Assembly: GCF_001565895.1 (NCBI RefSeq)
Contig: NZ_LSNE01000006.1
Location: forward strand, 190,965-254,964
Length of the DNA: 64,000 nucleotides
Direction of reading: 5' to 3'
Source of the DNA: Paraglaciecola hydrolytica
Lineage (GTDB): Bacteria; Pseudomonadota; Gammaproteobacteria; Enterobacterales; Alteromonadaceae
The notes below the pieces were generated by a model. It was not told where the DNA came from, did no database searches, and worked only from the letters and a program-made list of their open reading frames with translations. Positions within the stretch are counted from its first letter, which is position 1. Every line of letters starts with the position of its first letter. A program made the translations under genes and the position numbers. Positions 9,801 to 19,385 of the stretch are shown here, piece by piece.

Positions 9801-9969
9801 CTGATGTATTTAAGATTTTAGTTTTTTACGGATAATTCACACTATGTTTACGCAGCAGATTATTTAATTCAACTTAAAACATCTAGATTGAAAATAAGAG
9901 TACTAAGCCATGCATAGAAATCAGTGATTCCTTTAGTTAACATGCAAACAATTTTATAAGCCAGTTTTA

Positions 9970-11001
9970 ATGTTAAAGGATCTCTGCTCAGTGTTTGAAT
10001 TATCCCTATCGAGTACTCAACTGCTCTCTGCTCATTTTTTACAAGATTTGGTCGAGCATAAACATTTAAATCAATTTGTGCTTAGCCAGCAAACTTTAAG
10101 CGCCACGGAGCAAACAACTAGCACCGAACATAAGCTACTGACATTTACCGAGGGGCTAAATTTGCAGCAGCTTTTAGCAGTTGAACAAGGCTTGCAAGAT
10201 TACTTAAGTATTCAATATTGGCAGATAGTACAAGTTGCCGGTGTTGCTGGTTTTGCCTGTGCTGCTAGGGTTAAGTTGTTAACTCAAAATGAGATTAAAA
10301 CTGAGCTTGAACTAGTTGCAAACCAGCTTTGCCTTGAGTTGTGTTTGCTTGCACAAGTGCCATCTTTAAACGAGCCGGGTTTATTGGTCATGGATATGGA
10401 TAGCACGGTAATTGCCTGTGAATGTATTGATGATATCGCGACGTTAGCCGGTGTTGGAGCAGAGGTTTCAGCTGTCACAGCACAGGCTATGCAGGGCAAA
10501 TTGGATTTTGCCCAGAGTTTACGAACTCGAGTGGGCTGTTTAACTAACGCTGATGAAGCCATTTTGCAAACTGTGCGGAACGCCTTACCCTTAATGACGG
10601 GCGTAACGAGCTTGGTCAGGGTATTAAAACAACATAACTGGAAGCTGGCGATTGCCTCAGGAGGCTTTACTTATTTTGCAGATTATTTGGCTGAGCGCCT
10701 GGATTTGGATGCCGCCGTAGCCAATAAATTGGAAATAGTTGATGGTAAGTTAACGGGTAAGGTTAATGGCGGCATAGTCGATGCACAAGTTAAAGCACAA
10801 ACCTTGTTAGCCCTAGCCGAGCAATGGGCTATTCCTCATCGCCAAACTATCGCCATGGGCGACGGTGCCAATGACTTAGTGATGATGGCGGCTGCCTCTT
10901 TGGGTGTTGCCTTACATGCAAAACCCATAGTACGTCAGCAAGCTGATATCTCGATTCGTCGTGGCGGTTTAGATGCCTTGTTATGGGTGTTGGCGGCTTA
11001 A
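9970..11001 (+). CDS. serB: Phosphoserine phosphatase
   Basis: Last step of serine biosynthesis: hydrolysis of O-phospho-L-serine. The HAD-superfamily domain has the nucleophile motif DMDST (about residue 141), Ser in IASGG (motif II), a Lys (motif III) and GDGANDLVMM (motif IV). The 343-residue length includes an N-terminal regulatory region of about 135 residues, longer than minimal SerB proteins but common in gammaproteobacteria. No partner gene shares its strand. Confidence 0.95.
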   Translation: MLKDLCSVFELSLSSTQLLSAHFLQDLVEHKHLNQFVLSQQTLSATEQTTSTEHKLLTFTEGLNLQQLLAVEQGLQDYLSIQYWQIVQVAGVAGFACAARVKLLTQNEIKTELELVANQLCLELCLLAQVPSLNEPGLLVMDMDSTVIACECIDDIATLAGVGAEVSAVTAQAMQGKLDFAQSLRTRVGCLTNADEAILQTVRNALPLMTGVTSLVRVLKQHNWKLAIASGGFTYFADYLAERLDLDAAVANKLEIVDGKLTGKVNGGIVDAQVKAQTLLALAEQWAIPHRQTIAMGDGANDLVMMAAASLGVALHAKPIVRQQADISIRRGGLDALLWVLAA

Positions 11002-11190
11002 AGCTGGAGAGAATAAAAGCAGTGAATATTACCTAGATACTAGTTGAGAGGATTTAACTACAAGTAACAAAAATGCAAATACGCTAAATAATCGAATTTT
11101 ATATGTAGATTAAGCCATTGAATTTAGCTCAAAATTTGTTAGATTGACTAATAATGCTACCTGCAAAAAAGATAATTAGGGACGGCTGTC

Positions 11191-11631
11191 ATGCAAGGTT
11201 TTTTTTACGGTTTTGATAAAGTTAAAGTCATTCTCGGCACCTCGGTTTTTTACTTAGCTGCTCTGGCAATTATTGTGATCAGTATTTTGTATAGTCAAAA
11301 TAAGCCCTTTGTTAAAATGAGCGACTTTTATAAGGTTAGTGAACTAAATCCAGTCGAAAATGTGCCAGTGCAAGCAAGCTATAGAAGCAATAGCTCGCCA
11401 CTAGGATATAGCACCACCATAGATCTCGGAGCTGAAATTAGCTTTGAAGTTGTTGCTGCTATAGTAGGTGTTCTAATGCGCTCTAAAGATTTAGAGCCAG
11501 TTAGTATGATATTAAACTGTTCAAAGGTAGATTGTAGAGTTGAGTTTACGACGGTGGACGATAATCATCGAAAACTCGCTAATAGGGCAAATGATCAATT
11601 TCAGAGTTATTTACCACTAACATCTAATTAG
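11191..11631 (+). CDS. Hypothetical membrane-anchored protein
   Basis: 146 residues, not recognised. A single hydrophobic segment (about residues 15-35, ILGTSVFYLAALAIIVISIL) should anchor it in the inner membrane, with the rest likely periplasmic. The soluble part has two nearby cysteines (LNCSKVDCRVEF) that could form a disulfide. AGGGACGG precedes the ATG at good spacing, and a strong terminator starts right at the stop codon, which supports a real, independently transcribed gene. Confidence 0.7.
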   Translation: MQGFFYGFDKVKVILGTSVFYLAALAIIVISILYSQNKPFVKMSDFYKVSELNPVENVPVQASYRSNSSPLGYSTTIDLGAEISFEVVAAIVGVLMRSKDLEPVSMILNCSKVDCRVEFTTVDDNHRKLANRANDQFQSYLPLTSN

Positions 11632-11633
11632 CA

Positions 11634-11661
11634 AAAAGCCGTTCATTTGAACGGCTTTTTT
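11634..11661 (+). terminator. Intrinsic terminator
   Basis: AAAGCCGTTCA-TT-TGAACGGCTTT stem followed by T residues, immediately after the stop of the membrane-anchored hypothetical gene. Confidence 0.9.
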
Positions 11662-11838
11662 CGACACGTTGCTCAGAAATTTTAATCAAATCGTGCATCC
11701 CAATCAGCCGTTATTTTTTGTTCTGATTAAACCTAGCGCTTGTTATTTTGCACCGGCCCATTTAAACATGACTTTGTCGGCTTAGCTACCAGCCGACACG
11801 GACCTACTTAGGTTTTGGCTGGCTCATACTTGACAATA

Positions 11839-14385
11839 TTAGGTTTTAAGTAATTGCTCGATACCTACTTTTTGCAATTTATGTACGGCAGGAAACTTAT
11901 GGTTATCGGCAATTTTTTCTTCACTAAACTCATAACGTCGCATGACTTCATCGGTGATATCTACCAAATCACCAACTCCTATGACATTCCATAACTTTTC
12001 TTCAAGCAATTTGGCTTTATGTAAAGCGTAGACACCCACGTAATTTAATTCAGATTGCATTTTATCAATATCAGGACGGCCGGTTTTGGCAATAAAAACT
12101 TTGAGCGCAATAAATTGGCCATGTTGCATGGCCTGGGAAATAAACTGGCGTCTCTTTTCGTGTTTGATAAATTGCTCTGATACTAGGCTTTTAATTGAAT
12201 CAGCCAATGCTTCTTTGCTTGGGTCAAAGGCAATAAAAACTTCACGCATTATCGGTTTATCATTGGCCTTTAAACTGTCCATCGCCTTTGGAATAAAATC
12301 GTGTTTACTCATGGCGTTACGATATAAGGGATATAAGTTAAGGTGACCTGTTTCGGTTTTGTGATGCAGCAGGTTAGTTAAGCGGTTTGTGGTAGACCAC
12401 GTAGCTGTGGCATCGGGCACATAACCTAGCTCATCTTTACGCAGAAAATAGGCAATATTGACAATATTTCTGGCGCAAATGTTACGCAGGGCTTCACCTA
12501 TACCTGGTACTTCCTCTTCGTCCCGATAGGATTTGAGTTTGCTGCGATTCGCTTTAATCAGTGCATCAAAAAACTGTTTGGCGGTGGTATTTTTATCATT
12601 TATTAAGGCGTGCATATGCAAGACCGTCTGGTCTTTGGATAAAAACCTAACAAAATAAGGCAGCTCTGCCAGCACATATTTAGTGGTTACTTTTTGCAAA
12701 CTTGGAAAACTAACAGTTACCAAACTGTCTGGAGGTAAGTGGCAACGTGTGGTGAGTTCAACGCGCAAACCCTGAGTAGAGATATCTTCTGTATGCCCTT
12801 CAAATATGATGTCATCCACGGTAACGATAATGGGGGTGCGCAACAAAAAACGTGTTTCGCGGCGCTGATTAAAATACTTAAAGCGGTATACGGTAACATT
12901 ATCAGGCAAACGATTACGCGGATGCCCAAATATTTTTAGCTGCAAAAGTTGATCACGTTTGATTTTTAGACGTTGGTAATATTCCGTGCTGATATCGTCG
13001 GTAATGTTAGTCAGCAAGGCAATGTGTGATAGGTTTTTTAATCTCGACATCAAACGTGGGGCTGGCTTTTGATTTTGCCTTTTTACACTCTCATTGACGC
13101 TATTGGCAATCGACAGTGGGCGGTAGCTTTGCTCTGGAATGATATCGGTTAATTGCAGTTTATAGATACGCCAACTGGCTTTACGTGAACCATAAGCCAA
13201 AAATAAATGTTTCAACTGAGGATGAGCGTCGAGTTCTTGAATGCTGGCGGAGTAAAAATATATTTTTTCTCCTTTGACGTGATTAAAGACATAAATAAAG
13301 GTTTCTTGTTGACCTTTGGGCAGAGATAAACAATGTTTCAGCCGCGATTCTGATAATAGATAACCAATTTTCAGATCCTGAATTTCATTTGCCCAATATT
13401 GAATTTCTTCACGGTTACAATCATTGCCAAGGGCATATTTGGCGTGCAACCCTTCACTATTATGTTCGATAAAAACCGGTATCGAGGTGAAATTAGGAAT
13501 GTAATATTGTTCGTAAGTTTTATTCTGAATGGCATTAAAGGTATTGTCTAAATTCACCTTATAACGACGTTTGTTACCATGGATAAAACTTTCGAAAAAT
13601 TTATCGAAGGTTGGATTAGGCACTTCCTGCATACGTTTTAGAGTTAAACGTTGATCGTCTTTAGTACGCTCAATATTGCCGACGCAGTAAACGATGCCCT
13701 GACGTTTATCTAAAGAATACTCTTTTTCTAAACCGCGAAATTGCACTGTCAGTTTTTCACCCGCTTTGACTAAGTGTTCTTTACTGACCTTGACTTTTAA
13801 ACCACTGACCGATACATCAATAGTAGTGGCTTGCATGCTTTTGTTCAATTCAGTAAACATTTCGACATTAACCGAAAAGTTCATGCGCTCTTCGGTACGT
13901 TGCGGAAAATTGCCAAACTCAACCAAGGGCGCTAAATGGTTTTCCTTTTTGATCGGTAGGGGAGTGGCTTGTGCTTTTTTCTTACGTGCAGCTTGTTGTT
14001 CTCTTTTATGCATTACCCGAAAATTGTTTTCGGTATTGGTCACTGCTTCATATACACCTATGGTGTATTGCCCAAAAATTCTGACTTGACGTTCGTAAGT
14101 CTCTATCGCCACGTCATCTAAATAATGTTCACGACTTTCGTGGGTAAAAATACGACATTTTCCATCCACCAGACCACGTAAATCAATTAAACGAATACAC
14201 GGCCGCGCCAAACGTTTGAGCTCCATTTTGAGCAAAAAACGCTTTTGCGCGGGCACGCTAGCCGCAACTTGCAATAAGACCTGATTAAATTCAGGCTCAT
14301 TGATCATTGGCTTAAGTGCTTCAATTATGTCGTGATATTCTTCTAAGTCTTGGCTCATAACATCAGTTTGGTGTATTGTTGGCAT
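11839..14385 (-). CDS. Large protein with two PilZ domains
   Basis: 848 residues with two PilZ-type c-di-GMP-binding signatures. The first has RTEER at 163-167 and DVSVSG at 190-195. The second has RRETR at 508-512 and DISTQG about 25 residues later. Both carry the RxxxR and DxSxxG residues that bind c-di-GMP in the family, so both are predicted competent. The N-terminus (1-150) is charged and helical; the linker regions and the last 200 residues are not recognised. There is no signal peptide or transmembrane segment, so it is predicted cytoplasmic. A second ATG ten codons in (MSQDLEEY) is an equally possible start, since neither has a clear ribosome site. Confidence 0.85.
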   Translation of the reverse strand: MPTIHQTDVMSQDLEEYHDIIEALKPMINEPEFNQVLLQVAASVPAQKRFLLKMELKRLARPCIRLIDLRGLVDGKCRIFTHESREHYLDDVAIETYERQVRIFGQYTIGVYEAVTNTENNFRVMHKREQQAARKKKAQATPLPIKKENHLAPLVEFGNFPQRTEERMNFSVNVEMFTELNKSMQATTIDVSVSGLKVKVSKEHLVKAGEKLTVQFRGLEKEYSLDKRQGIVYCVGNIERTKDDQRLTLKRMQEVPNPTFDKFFESFIHGNKRRYKVNLDNTFNAIQNKTYEQYYIPNFTSIPVFIEHNSEGLHAKYALGNDCNREEIQYWANEIQDLKIGYLLSESRLKHCLSLPKGQQETFIYVFNHVKGEKIYFYSASIQELDAHPQLKHLFLAYGSRKASWRIYKLQLTDIIPEQSYRPLSIANSVNESVKRQNQKPAPRLMSRLKNLSHIALLTNITDDISTEYYQRLKIKRDQLLQLKIFGHPRNRLPDNVTVYRFKYFNQRRETRFLLRTPIIVTVDDIIFEGHTEDISTQGLRVELTTRCHLPPDSLVTVSFPSLQKVTTKYVLAELPYFVRFLSKDQTVLHMHALINDKNTTAKQFFDALIKANRSKLKSYRDEEEVPGIGEALRNICARNIVNIAYFLRKDELGYVPDATATWSTTNRLTNLLHHKTETGHLNLYPLYRNAMSKHDFIPKAMDSLKANDKPIMREVFIAFDPSKEALADSIKSLVSEQFIKHEKRRQFISQAMQHGQFIALKVFIAKTGRPDIDKMQSELNYVGVYALHKAKLLEEKLWNVIGVGDLVDITDEVMRRYEFSEEKIADNHKFPAVHKLQKVGIEQLLKT

Positions 14386-14472
14386 AATCTGCTGTGTATT
14401 AAAGGCTTATCGGCAAGTTGACTAAATAGTTGATCTAGCTTGCAAATAACACTTTTATTACGATCTTTTATG

Positions 14473-14611
14473 TATACCCAAAATTATTGGAATTGCACGG
14501 CGGCGGCAATTGAATGAGACCCCGTGAACTTAGTTCACTAAGAGCTATGCCGTTACAAATCATGGCGAATGAGTGCAGCCAACAAACGTGCGGTTTCAAG
14601 GATGAAGGGTA
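14473..14611. repeat. Intergenic repeat of Alteromonadales type (TATACCC...GGGTA)
   Basis: A roughly 139 bp block begins TATACCCAAAATTATTGG and ends GGATGAAGGGTA, giving imperfect terminal inverted repeats. The core is GC-rich (GCACGGCGGCGGCAATTGAATGA) with a central dyad CTTAG-TTCA-CTAAG. From memory this layout matches an abundant non-coding intergenic repeat in Alteromonas, Shewanella and Colwellia-like genomes. Only one copy is in the window. It sits between the divergent PilZ gene and radA. Confidence 0.55.
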
Positions 14612-14671
14612 GAGATGTAAAATACGTCAACCTGCATACAACAATCAACCCATATTGAGTATCTAATTAAC

Positions 14672-16036
14672 ATGGCAAAACGTAAAACTTCTTTTGTTTG
14701 CTCTGATTGTGGTGCCGAATTTCCACGTTGGCAGGGGCAGTGTAGCGATTGTCAGGCTTGGAACACTATTACTGAATTTGTTATTTCCGCCACTAAGTCT
14801 GTAGTAAGTAGAACTGGGGGAGGTTATTCTGGGCAGACCTTAGCTCAAGTCGAAAACTTGCAAGATATTGATTTGCAAGCCTTACCACGTATTTCTTCGG
14901 GTTTTAAAGAGTTAGATAGAGTCTTAGGCGGAGGCATAGTACCGGGGAGCGCCATGTTGATTGGTGGCTCGCCAGGAGCGGGTAAAAGTACCTTGTTATT
15001 GCAAGTGATGTGTTTGATGGCCAGTGGTCGTAGCGCCTTGTATGTGACCGGCGAAGAATCTTTGCAACAAGTAGCTATGCGTGCACAACGTTTGGGCTTA
15101 GCCAGAGATAAATTAAAATTATTGGCTGAAACCAATATTGAGGTGATTTGCGAACTTGCTTTACAACACAAACCTGAAATTATGGTCATTGACTCCATTC
15201 AGGTGATGCAAGTCGCCGATGTACAGTCTGCACCTGGCAGTGTTTCACAAGTGCGTGAAAGTGCCGCCTATCTAACTCGTTTTGCTAAACAGCATCATAT
15301 TGCGATGTTTTTAGTAGGTCATGTAACCAAAGATGGCAGTTTAGCCGGCCCCAAAGTACTAGAACACTGTATTGACTGTTCGATGATGCTCGAAGGTGAA
15401 AGTGACAGTCGTTACCGCACTTTACGTAGTCAAAAAAACCGCTTTGGTGCAGTTAATGAGCTTGGCGTATTTGCCATGACAGAAAAAGGCTTGCGCGAAG
15501 TGAGTAACCCTTCAGCAATTTTTTTAAGCCGTGCTGATGAGCAATCTCCCGGCAGCATCGTTATGGTGGTTTGGGAAGGTACTCGACCTTTGTTAGTGGA
15601 AATTCAAGCGCTGGTGGATTATTCACAAATGGCTAATCCACGGCGTGTAGCAGTGGGTTTGGAGCAAAATCGTCTCGCTATGTTACTGGCGGTACTACAT
15701 CGTCATGGCAATGTGCAAATGAACGATCAAGATGTATTTGCCAATGTGGTTGGCGGCGTTAAAGTTACAGAAACCAGCGCAGACCTTGCACTGTTGTTAT
15801 CCATAGTATCAAGTTTCAGAAACAAGCCCTTAGATCGTGAACTGATTGCTTTTGGTGAAGTTGGACTAGCGGGAGAAATTCGCCCAGTACCCAATGGTTC
15901 GGAGCGCATTAGTGAAGCGGCCAAACACGGTTTTAAACGTGCCATCGTACCTAAAGCCAATGTACCTAAACAAAAAATCCCTGGGATAGACGTTGTGGGT
16001 GTTGCGCGTTTAAGTGAAGCTTTAGACGCTTTGTAG
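14672..16036 (+). CDS. radA: DNA repair protein RadA
   Basis: RecA-like ATPase that promotes branch migration of recombination intermediates. 454 residues. N-terminal zinc finger C-x2-C...C-x2-C (residues 9-29, CSDCG and CSDCQ), Walker A GGSPGAGKST (about residues 94-103), the RadA-specific KNRFG motif, and a C-terminal Lon-protease-like domain (GLAGEIRPVPNGSERISEA). Single gene divergent from the two-PilZ gene and convergent with the small PilZ gene. Confidence 0.97.
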   Translation: MAKRKTSFVCSDCGAEFPRWQGQCSDCQAWNTITEFVISATKSVVSRTGGGYSGQTLAQVENLQDIDLQALPRISSGFKELDRVLGGGIVPGSAMLIGGSPGAGKSTLLLQVMCLMASGRSALYVTGEESLQQVAMRAQRLGLARDKLKLLAETNIEVICELALQHKPEIMVIDSIQVMQVADVQSAPGSVSQVRESAAYLTRFAKQHHIAMFLVGHVTKDGSLAGPKVLEHCIDCSMMLEGESDSRYRTLRSQKNRFGAVNELGVFAMTEKGLREVSNPSAIFLSRADEQSPGSIVMVVWEGTRPLLVEIQALVDYSQMANPRRVAVGLEQNRLAMLLAVLHRHGNVQMNDQDVFANVVGGVKVTETSADLALLLSIVSSFRNKPLDRELIAFGEVGLAGEIRPVPNGSERISEAAKHGFKRAIVPKANVPKQKIPGIDVVGVARLSEALDAL

Positions 16037-16094
16037 TTTTTCTGCCTAAAAATGTTAGACGTGACTTATATGAGTACCTAAGTTAACCCTATGC

Positions 16095-16463
16095 TTAGGT
16101 TGATTGGTTCTGTTTAATTAAGGCTTCTAAATCGAGTTGTAAAAGAGACTCATCACTAAGATTAAGTTCTATTAAACGCCGTAATTCAGTGACACTATCA
16201 ATATCAATTAATTCGCACTGAAATCCCAAAAACTCCTCATTGGCATGGCAAATCTTACCTTGCATGTTAATCGCTTTATCTAGACCTTCTAAGTTGAAAT
16301 TCAGATCATATAAGGCAGCGGGGTCTAATACAAAATCCTCAGGAGCATCAAGCAAGGCGCCTTTAAGCGACAAGTCTAGTACCTCGGTTTTCCATGTTTT
16401 AGTTGCTGTACTTAGCTCAGCCTGTGTCGAAAAAACAACACGGTTGAAGTTTCTACGCTCCAT
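16095..16463 (-). CDS. Single PilZ-domain protein
   Basis: 122 residues forming little more than one PilZ domain, a c-di-GMP-binding adaptor. The binding residues are at the very N-terminus (ERRNFNR, giving RxxxR at 3-7) and in DLSLKG. Such stand-alone PilZ proteins usually act by binding a partner after c-di-GMP is bound; none is encoded next to it. It is convergent with radA, on the far side of which the large PilZ gene lies. Confidence 0.88.
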   Translation of the reverse strand: MERRNFNRVVFSTQAELSTATKTWKTEVLDLSLKGALLDAPEDFVLDPAALYDLNFNLEGLDKAINMQGKICHANEEFLGFQCELIDIDSVTELRRLIELNLSDESLLQLDLEALIKQNQST

Positions 16464-16851
16464 TGCCCATACCTATTTAAGGATAATTGCTTTAAGAATA
16501 GCCTTTGTTACTGTTTATTGTCAGTAAAAAATATTCCATCTGAAGTTTGCAATTGATATGACTTTACAAAAGTGCAGATGCGCCACGTTTGTAAGTAAAA
16601 ATAGAGGTTCACCATGATGACTTACGTCAGGTAAATAAAGTAAGCATAATAGTCGGCACTAAGATCGCCAAAAGATACCATCTATAGTAGAGTTCTCTGT
16701 GAATTGATGAATGCGAGTGTAATTGAAGGTCGGTATTGATTTTAAGTAGTAGATAAACTCTTTTAAATCTTTATTATTCATAGGCTTACTTTCGAACATT
16801 ACACTTTGCTATAAAACTATTAAAAACCTCTCTATGGATGGGAAATCTTAA
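16464..16851. other. Intergenic region before the S9 peptidase, no gene seen
   Basis: 388 bp between divergent genes. A weak promoter-like pair TTACTT (16786-16791) and TATAAA (16810-16815) with 18 bp spacing could serve the peptidase. No RNA gene, repeat or small ORF with a ribosome site was found. Confidence 0.5.
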
Positions 16852-18831
16852 ATGAAAAAACTGCTATTAGGCCTATTACTTTGCATGACCTTTGTTGTTG
16901 GCGCGCAACCTTTACCTTTAAATGACTTTGTTAAATTTGGGGATTATCTCGACATCCAATTGTCTCCTGATGGGCTGCATATGCTTGCCCGATTACGCAC
17001 TAATAATCGAGTAGTACTGGTAGTAGTGAGAGCTGCTGATGGTGAAATAGTGGGAGGAATTACTCCTAACAATAACGACATTATCCATACGGCAAGTTGG
17101 GTCAGTAATGAGCGTTATGTCTATGAATTTGCTGAAAAACAAGTATATAACGAAGCACCCATTCCCCAGGGAGAATTGTATGCTGGTAACATTGACGGAA
17201 GCCTTGGGAAATTACTCTATGGCTATAGGGCCAGTGACCAAGGAACGGGCAGCAGAATTAATTATAAAAGTGATGATAGAGCGAGTCAGGACATTCTCAA
17301 TGTGTTGGAACATGACCCAGATAACATCTTGATCATTGAATATCCCTGGAGTAAAGATGGCCAGTATTGGTATGACGCTCGAACCAAACAGCCTGATATA
17401 AGTCTGTTAAATATCTACACAGGGAAAAAGAAAAAACTAGAAACTTTGCCTTATGGTGGAGCAAGAGCGATTGCTACTAATACAGGAGAAGTAAAGTTTA
17501 TTTCCTGGAAGGACGAGCAGAATGTGAGTCATGCTGCTTACCGTGAAAAGCAAGACCAGCCTTGGAAGTCATTAAAAGAAGCGTTTAATATTGAGACTGC
17601 GTTAATACCTTTTGCGATGAGCGATGATGGCAATAAAGCCTATTTTGTCGGAGACGTTGGAGATAAAGAAGTTCAAACAGTCTACGAACTAAATTTGCAC
17701 ACCGGGGAATATCTGCAGTTATTTGATGGCATGCAAACGGATATCGTTGATTGGATATACGATGCTAAAACTCGTGCTCCAGTGGTAGCTCTTTCCTATC
17801 CATCTAAACATCAGTATCACTATAGCAGTGCTACTAGTCAGACGGCAGAAGTCCATAAAATGTTGGCCACAGCCTTTGAGGGCCAAGAAGTGTTGATCAA
17901 AGGAACCAGTCATGACGGTAACTTTATTTTGTTTAGGGTTAGTAGCGATATTAATCCTGGTGAATACTATGTATTTGATTATAAAAATAAAGATGCAAAA
18001 TTTTTGTGGGCTAATCGTTCGTGGATCGATCCTCAGCAAATGCGACCTATGCAAACTGTCCAGTTTAAAACGAGTGATGGCCTAGTGATTAATGGTTACC
18101 TGACGATGCCATTACAAAAAGAAACGACTCAAAAAGTTCCATTAGTTGTGATGTTACACGGCGGACCACGTGCTCGAGATTATTGGGGGTACGATAATGA
18201 AGTACAAATGTTCGCTAACAATGGTTATGCGGTTTTGCAGGTAAATTTCAGAGGAAGTAGTGGTTATGGGGATGTATTTACCCATGCTGGTAACCAGTTA
18301 TGGGGCTCTAAGATCATAGATGATGTATTGCAGGCTACTCACTGGGCAACTGAAAATACTGCAATTGATGGGGCAAAAATGTGTGTATATGGTGCCAGTT
18401 TTGGTGGTTATGCTGCGTTGATGGCAGCCGTTAAAGAGCCTGGACTTTTTAAATGTGCTATCGGTTATGCTGGTATCTATGATTTGAATTATATGTACAC
18501 TGAAAGTGATATTAGTGATCTTTGGGGCGGTCCTGCCTATTTAGAAGACGCATTAGGCCATGACCAACAACAGCTTAATGACTTCTCGCCAATTAATCAC
18601 GTAGACAAAATTACTGCGGCTGTCATGTTGATCCATGGTGAAAAAGACCGTCGTGTGCGAGTTATTAATGCTGAAAAAATGGCCGAAAAATTAACTGCTA
18701 AGGGTAAAAAAGTGACTAGCATGAACTTTGGTTTAAGTGCTCATGGTGTTTATGATGAAAAAAGTAAGCTGAAATTGTACGAAGCGTTAATCGAGTTTTT
18801 GAATTCTCATATCGCACCTGCTAAGTCTTAG
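16852..18831 (+). CDS. Secreted S9-family prolyl oligopeptidase
   Basis: 659-residue serine peptidase of the prolyl oligopeptidase family. A Sec signal peptide (MKKLLLGLLLCMTFVVGAQP) predicts a periplasmic or exported enzyme. Residues about 25-400 form the beta-propeller-like region; the alpha/beta-hydrolase domain follows. The nucleophile lies in GASFGGYAA, the Asp in HGEKDRRV and the His in SAHGVYDE, so the triad is complete. Likely a peptide scavenger; specificity unknown. A hairpin after the stop suggests monocistronic transcription. Confidence 0.92.
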   Translation: MKKLLLGLLLCMTFVVGAQPLPLNDFVKFGDYLDIQLSPDGLHMLARLRTNNRVVLVVVRAADGEIVGGITPNNNDIIHTASWVSNERYVYEFAEKQVYNEAPIPQGELYAGNIDGSLGKLLYGYRASDQGTGSRINYKSDDRASQDILNVLEHDPDNILIIEYPWSKDGQYWYDARTKQPDISLLNIYTGKKKKLETLPYGGARAIATNTGEVKFISWKDEQNVSHAAYREKQDQPWKSLKEAFNIETALIPFAMSDDGNKAYFVGDVGDKEVQTVYELNLHTGEYLQLFDGMQTDIVDWIYDAKTRAPVVALSYPSKHQYHYSSATSQTAEVHKMLATAFEGQEVLIKGTSHDGNFILFRVSSDINPGEYYVFDYKNKDAKFLWANRSWIDPQQMRPMQTVQFKTSDGLVINGYLTMPLQKETTQKVPLVVMLHGGPRARDYWGYDNEVQMFANNGYAVLQVNFRGSSGYGDVFTHAGNQLWGSKIIDDVLQATHWATENTAIDGAKMCVYGASFGGYAALMAAVKEPGLFKCAIGYAGIYDLNYMYTESDISDLWGGPAYLEDALGHDQQQLNDFSPINHVDKITAAVMLIHGEKDRRVRVINAEKMAEKLTAKGKKVTSMNFGLSAHGVYDEKSKLKLYEALIEFLNSHIAPAKS

Positions 18832-18856
18832 TTTTTAAGGTTTGCTTTTAACGTTG

Positions 18857-18894
18857 ACCACCTCTGTATAAGAAGTACGAGGTGGTATGTTTTT
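18857..18894 (+). terminator. Intrinsic terminator of the S9 peptidase gene
   Basis: ACCACCTC/GAGGTGGT stem with a 14-nt loop, followed by ATGTTTTT, 25 bp after the stop. Confidence 0.75.
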
Positions 18895-18995
18895 ACTCAT
18901 TCTGCGTCATATCAGTCTTTTTTAATTTTTAATAAACTTTTCCGTCGGTATTTGCGACTTAGTTATTACGTAAGAAACAAGCCGACGCTAAATCC

Positions 18996-19339
18996 ATGTT
19001 AAAAATCATCGCTTTCGTCAGTGGTCTTATTGTTCAGACCAATATGTTTGCATCACAAGCGCAAACACCTGAATTTATGCTGGACTGTGCAGCTAATACT
19101 CGATGCAAAAACACTACAAAAAACGATTGCCTATTCTTGAACAAATCCAAAGTGATTCTATTGTCAGAATTATTCATCGCCCAAGATTTTAAAGCCATGC
19201 AGCAAACAACAGCGTCTACCTTGCTACAGCAACACCGCCCGCTGAAACAAAACAAATTAGTGAAAGTGAGTCTCCTGAAATCAAAGACTTTTGCGCTGGA
19301 ATTTCCGGTGCGTTAATGCATTTAGGGGATATTGCTTAG
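18996..19339 (+). pseudogene. Probable frameshifted remnant of a small exported protein
   Basis: An ORF of 106 codons (18996-19316) starts with a signal-peptide-like segment (MLKIIAFVSGLIVQTNMFASQAQ) but turns into an unprotein-like, Lys/Leu/Gln-rich sequence. Another frame carries more natural sequence over the same DNA. It reads LPILEQIQSDSIVRIIHRPRF from 19127, meets a TAA at 19190-19192, then continues with TPPAETKQISESESPEIKDF and ends FCAGISGALMHLGDIA at 19339. This suggests an exported protein broken by one frameshift near 19097-19112 and one stop. The family is not recognised. It could instead be an intact 106-residue orphan, hence low confidence. Confidence 0.35.
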
Positions 19340-19385
19340 ATGTTAAATTGGACAAGGCAGGCTGACCTGCCTTGTCAATTTGAGC

